Source of the DNA: an uncultured Bacilli bacterium | Lineage (GTDB): Bacteria; Bacillota_I; Bacilli_A; RF39; UBA660 | Assembly: GCA_934120715.1 (NCBI GenBank) | Contig: CAKOUW010000007.1 | Coordinates: forward strand, 1-64,000 | Reading direction: 5' to 3' | Length of the DNA stretch: 64,000 nt | Translations under genes and position numbers: made by a program | The notes under the pieces: generated by a model | Told to the model about the DNA's origin: nothing | Databases searched by the model: none | What the model saw: only the letters and a program-made list of their open reading frames with translations | Shown: positions 62,306 through 64,000 of the stretch, one piece after another | How the letters are laid out: each line of letters opens with the position of its first letter | How positions within the stretch are numbered: the stretch's first letter is position 1

Positions 62306-63001
62306 ATGCGAATTTTAATTATAGAAGATGAATTTAATTTAGCTGATTTAATAAGTAGTCGTCTAAAGAAAGAAAAATATATAGTTGATATATGTAGTGA
62401 TGGAGAAGAAGGGCTTTATCAGGCACTTTCTAATATTTATGATCTAATTATATTAGATGTTATGTTACCTAATATGAATGGTTTTGATATTTTGAAAAGA
62501 CTTCGTGATAAAAAAATTATTAGTAAGGTTATTATGCTTACAGCAAAGTCAACTTTAGAGGATAAGTTAGATGGTTTAGAAAATGGAGCAAATGATTATG
62601 TTACAAAGCCATTTCATATGGATGAGTTGATTGCTAGAATCAATGTACAATTAAAAAGTCCTGATATGATAAAAAATAATATAATTAGTGTTGGGAACCT
62701 AAATTTAGATACAGCTAATTCAAAACTTTTATGTACTAAGACAGGTGAAGAAGTAGAACTTGTTTGTAAAGAGTTTTTGTTATTAGAATATTTCTTTAAT
62801 AATCCAAATCAAATATTATCAAAAGATCAGATATATGATAAAGTATGGGGAATAGAAAATGAAATAGAGTCTAATAACTTGGAAGTGTTTTTATCGTTTA
62901 TAAGAAGAAAATTGAAAGCTATTGGTGCTAATGTTAATATAAAATCTGTTAGGGGACTTGGATATAAGTTGGAGGTATTAGATGAAGAAGTTAAGAAATA
63001 A
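62306..63001 (+). CDS. OmpR-family response regulator
   Basis: 231 aa from ATG 62306 with GGTGATG upstream; the preceding in-frame codons have no ribosome site. Receiver domain with phospho-acceptor Asp in LIILDVMLPNMNGF and the Lys in YVTKPF; a winged-helix DNA-binding domain follows (LVCKEFLLLEYF, SVRGLGYKLEV). It overlaps the sensor kinase gene by 20 bp. Target genes are unknown. Confidence 0.94.
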   Translation: MRILIIEDEFNLADLISSRLKKEKYIVDICSDGEEGLYQALSNIYDLIILDVMLPNMNGFDILKRLRDKKIISKVIMLTAKSTLEDKLDGLENGANDYVTKPFHMDELIARINVQLKSPDMIKNNIISVGNLNLDTANSKLLCTKTGEEVELVCKEFLLLEYFFNNPNQILSKDQIYDKVWGIENEIESNNLEVFLSFIRRKLKAIGANVNIKSVRGLGYKLEVLDEEVKK

Positions 63002-64000
63002 AGTTTTCTTCACTATTTTTACAATTTTAACTATTAGTATAATTAGTTTTATTACAATATTTAATGCTCAAAATTATATAGAACAAAAAAATTCTGTAGT
63101 TAATAGTTTAAATATTTTTACTGATAATGAAGGAAAACATAGAAATAAGATGAATGGTTTATATCAATTTAGACCAATTGATGATAATATTAGATTTATG
63201 GATTCTACTGTTTATACAATTTTAATGGATGAAGATAATAATATAAAAGAAATTATAAATCATTCTAATAGTGAAGTACATTTTGATGAGATAGCTCTTT
63301 TAGCTAGTAAGATATTAAATAAACGTAATATAAAAGATAAATATATAGGATGTTTATATTTTAGTAATTATTCATATGTTTATAGTCAGGGTAATTATTT
63401 AATAATACTTGATAATAGTGATATTAAGAGTAGTCTTTTAGCAGTACTTAGATTGTCTATTTTAATATTTATTTTATTAGAGGTAGTAGTCTTTTTTATT
63501 TCTAAGATAATTACTGAATGGATTATTGTACCGGTTAGAGAGAGTTTTGATAAGCAAAAACAGTTTATAGCAGATGCTTCTCATGAGTTAAAAACACCTC
63601 TTTCTGTAATTGTAGCATCAAGTGAAGCATTAGAGGATAATCCTAAAGAGAAGAAGTGGCTTAAAAATATTAAGAGTGAAGCTGATAGAATGAGTTTGTT
63701 GATAAATGATTTATTAAAATTAGCTTCTAGTGAAGAGAAGAATTCATTGGATCTTAAAGAGAAAGATTTATCTAAAATAGTTGAATTATCTACTTTAACA
63801 TTTGAAGGGAGGGCTTTTGAGAAGAGTATTAAAATTGATTATGATATTGATAGTAATATAAAAATGAAATTAGATGAAAATAGTATAAAACAATTAGTTG
63901 AAATATTATTAGATAATGCGACTAATCATTCTAAAAAGGGTGGTACTATTAATATTTCTTTGAAAGAAGTAAATAATAATATAGAGTTATTAGTTAAAAA
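62982..64000 (+). CDS. Sensor histidine kinase (3' end outside window)
   Basis: 339 codons visible from the ATG at 62982, with TTGGAGG upstream inside the regulator gene. Two membrane helices at about 10-27 and 148-170 enclose a 120-residue outer sensor domain. The HisKA domain has the phospho-His in FIADASHELKTPLS, and the ATPase N-box LLDNATNHSKKGG is reached before the window ends. It pairs with the response regulator just upstream. Confidence 0.92.
   Translation, partial: MKKLRNKVFFTIFTILTISIISFITIFNAQNYIEQKNSVVNSLNIFTDNEGKHRNKMNGLYQFRPIDDNIRFMDSTVYTILMDEDNNIKEIINHSNSEVHFDEIALLASKILNKRNIKDKYIGCLYFSNYSYVYSQGNYLIILDNSDIKSSLLAVLRLSILIFILLEVVVFFISKIITEWIIVPVRESFDKQKQFIADASHELKTPLSVIVASSEALEDNPKEKKWLKNIKSEADRMSLLINDLLKLASSEEKNSLDLKEKDLSKIVELSTLTFEGRAFEKSIKIDYDIDSNIKMKLDENSIKQLVEILLDNATNHSKKGGTINISLKEVNNNIELLVK

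Noticed and set aside
1..64000. UGA = Trp code as in mycoplasmas
   Set aside because: nth and the GNAT gene end in TGA at the expected length, so UGA is a stop.
1..64000. CRISPR array, rRNA or tRNA genes
   Set aside because: No regularly spaced repeats with spacers, no rRNA motifs and no cloverleaf with TTCRA-type T arm were found by eye; a computed scan could still find a tRNA.

Overview
The window is a 64 kb piece of a very AT-rich, low-GC Gram-positive chromosome using the standard code (TAA, TAG and TGA all end clear genes, for example TGA for nth). Gene content and order fit the class Bacilli: dnaD-nth-pbp1A-recU-gpsB-rnpB synteny, type B RNase P RNA, RNases Y and J, sufCDSUB with SufU, ftsY-ylxM, PrsA, a T-box and sporulation-type small proteins. 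A gut-type uncultured Bacilli lineage (RF39 or Erysipelotrichia-like) is my best guess. That is inference from style; no rRNA or tRNA gene was recognised.

Layout. 1-4.7 kb: two surface genes in one operon, a leucine-rich-repeat protein ending in a dockerin and a membrane-anchored protein with a cohesin-like domain. 4.7-6.7 kb (minus): der, a small unknown gene and a SpoVIF-like gene whose ribosome site lies in a hairpin. 6.7-21 kb: housekeeping block (two membrane proteins, HU, cca, dnaD, nth, pbp1A, recU, gpsB, rnpB, rodZ-like, pgsA, recA, murE, rny, a DUF1016 fragment). 21-30 kb: RNase J, a CmpB-type membrane protein, a GT2 glycosyltransferase, ftsY, ylxM, a HerA-like ATPase, ffh and a short CotD-like protein. 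30-36.7 kb: Dam methylase, small ORF plus large serine recombinase, NERD protein, rpoZ, recX, a polytopic membrane protein. 36.8-40.7 kb: prsA, two tiny YjcZ-like proteins behind a sigma-K-like promoter, a second CmpB-type protein, HIT protein, and a large acidic coiled-coil protein. 40.7-45.9 kb: a free-standing small-RNA candidate, then sufCDSUB and a short ssb. 46-51 kb: GNAT, pyrimidine-nucleoside phosphorylase, a thioester-domain sortase substrate with its sortase, membrane protein, VanY-type peptidase. 51.1-54 kb: a degraded accessory island with a truncated D,D-carboxypeptidase gene, a 27-bp direct repeat at both ends, an internally deleted recombinase, a short pyrophosphatase-like gene and a Cys-rich gene stopped by one amber codon. 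54-64 kb: C39-like peptidase, DUF1294, SPFH/NfeD pair, T-box plus Trp-Trp leader peptide before trpS, YfhO, a small ORF plus serine recombinase, and a two-component system cut by the window end.

The housekeeping genes cover DNA repair and recombination (recA, recU, recX, nth, ssb, dam), RNA decay (rny, RNase J, rnpB), protein targeting (ftsY, ffh), Fe-S assembly and peptidoglycan synthesis. The most unusual items are the cohesin-like/dockerin neighbours, the trpS leader combining a T-box with a Trp-rich peptide, the orphan small RNA before suf, the hairpin over the SpoVIF start, the YjcZ-like twins, and the recombinase-linked island.
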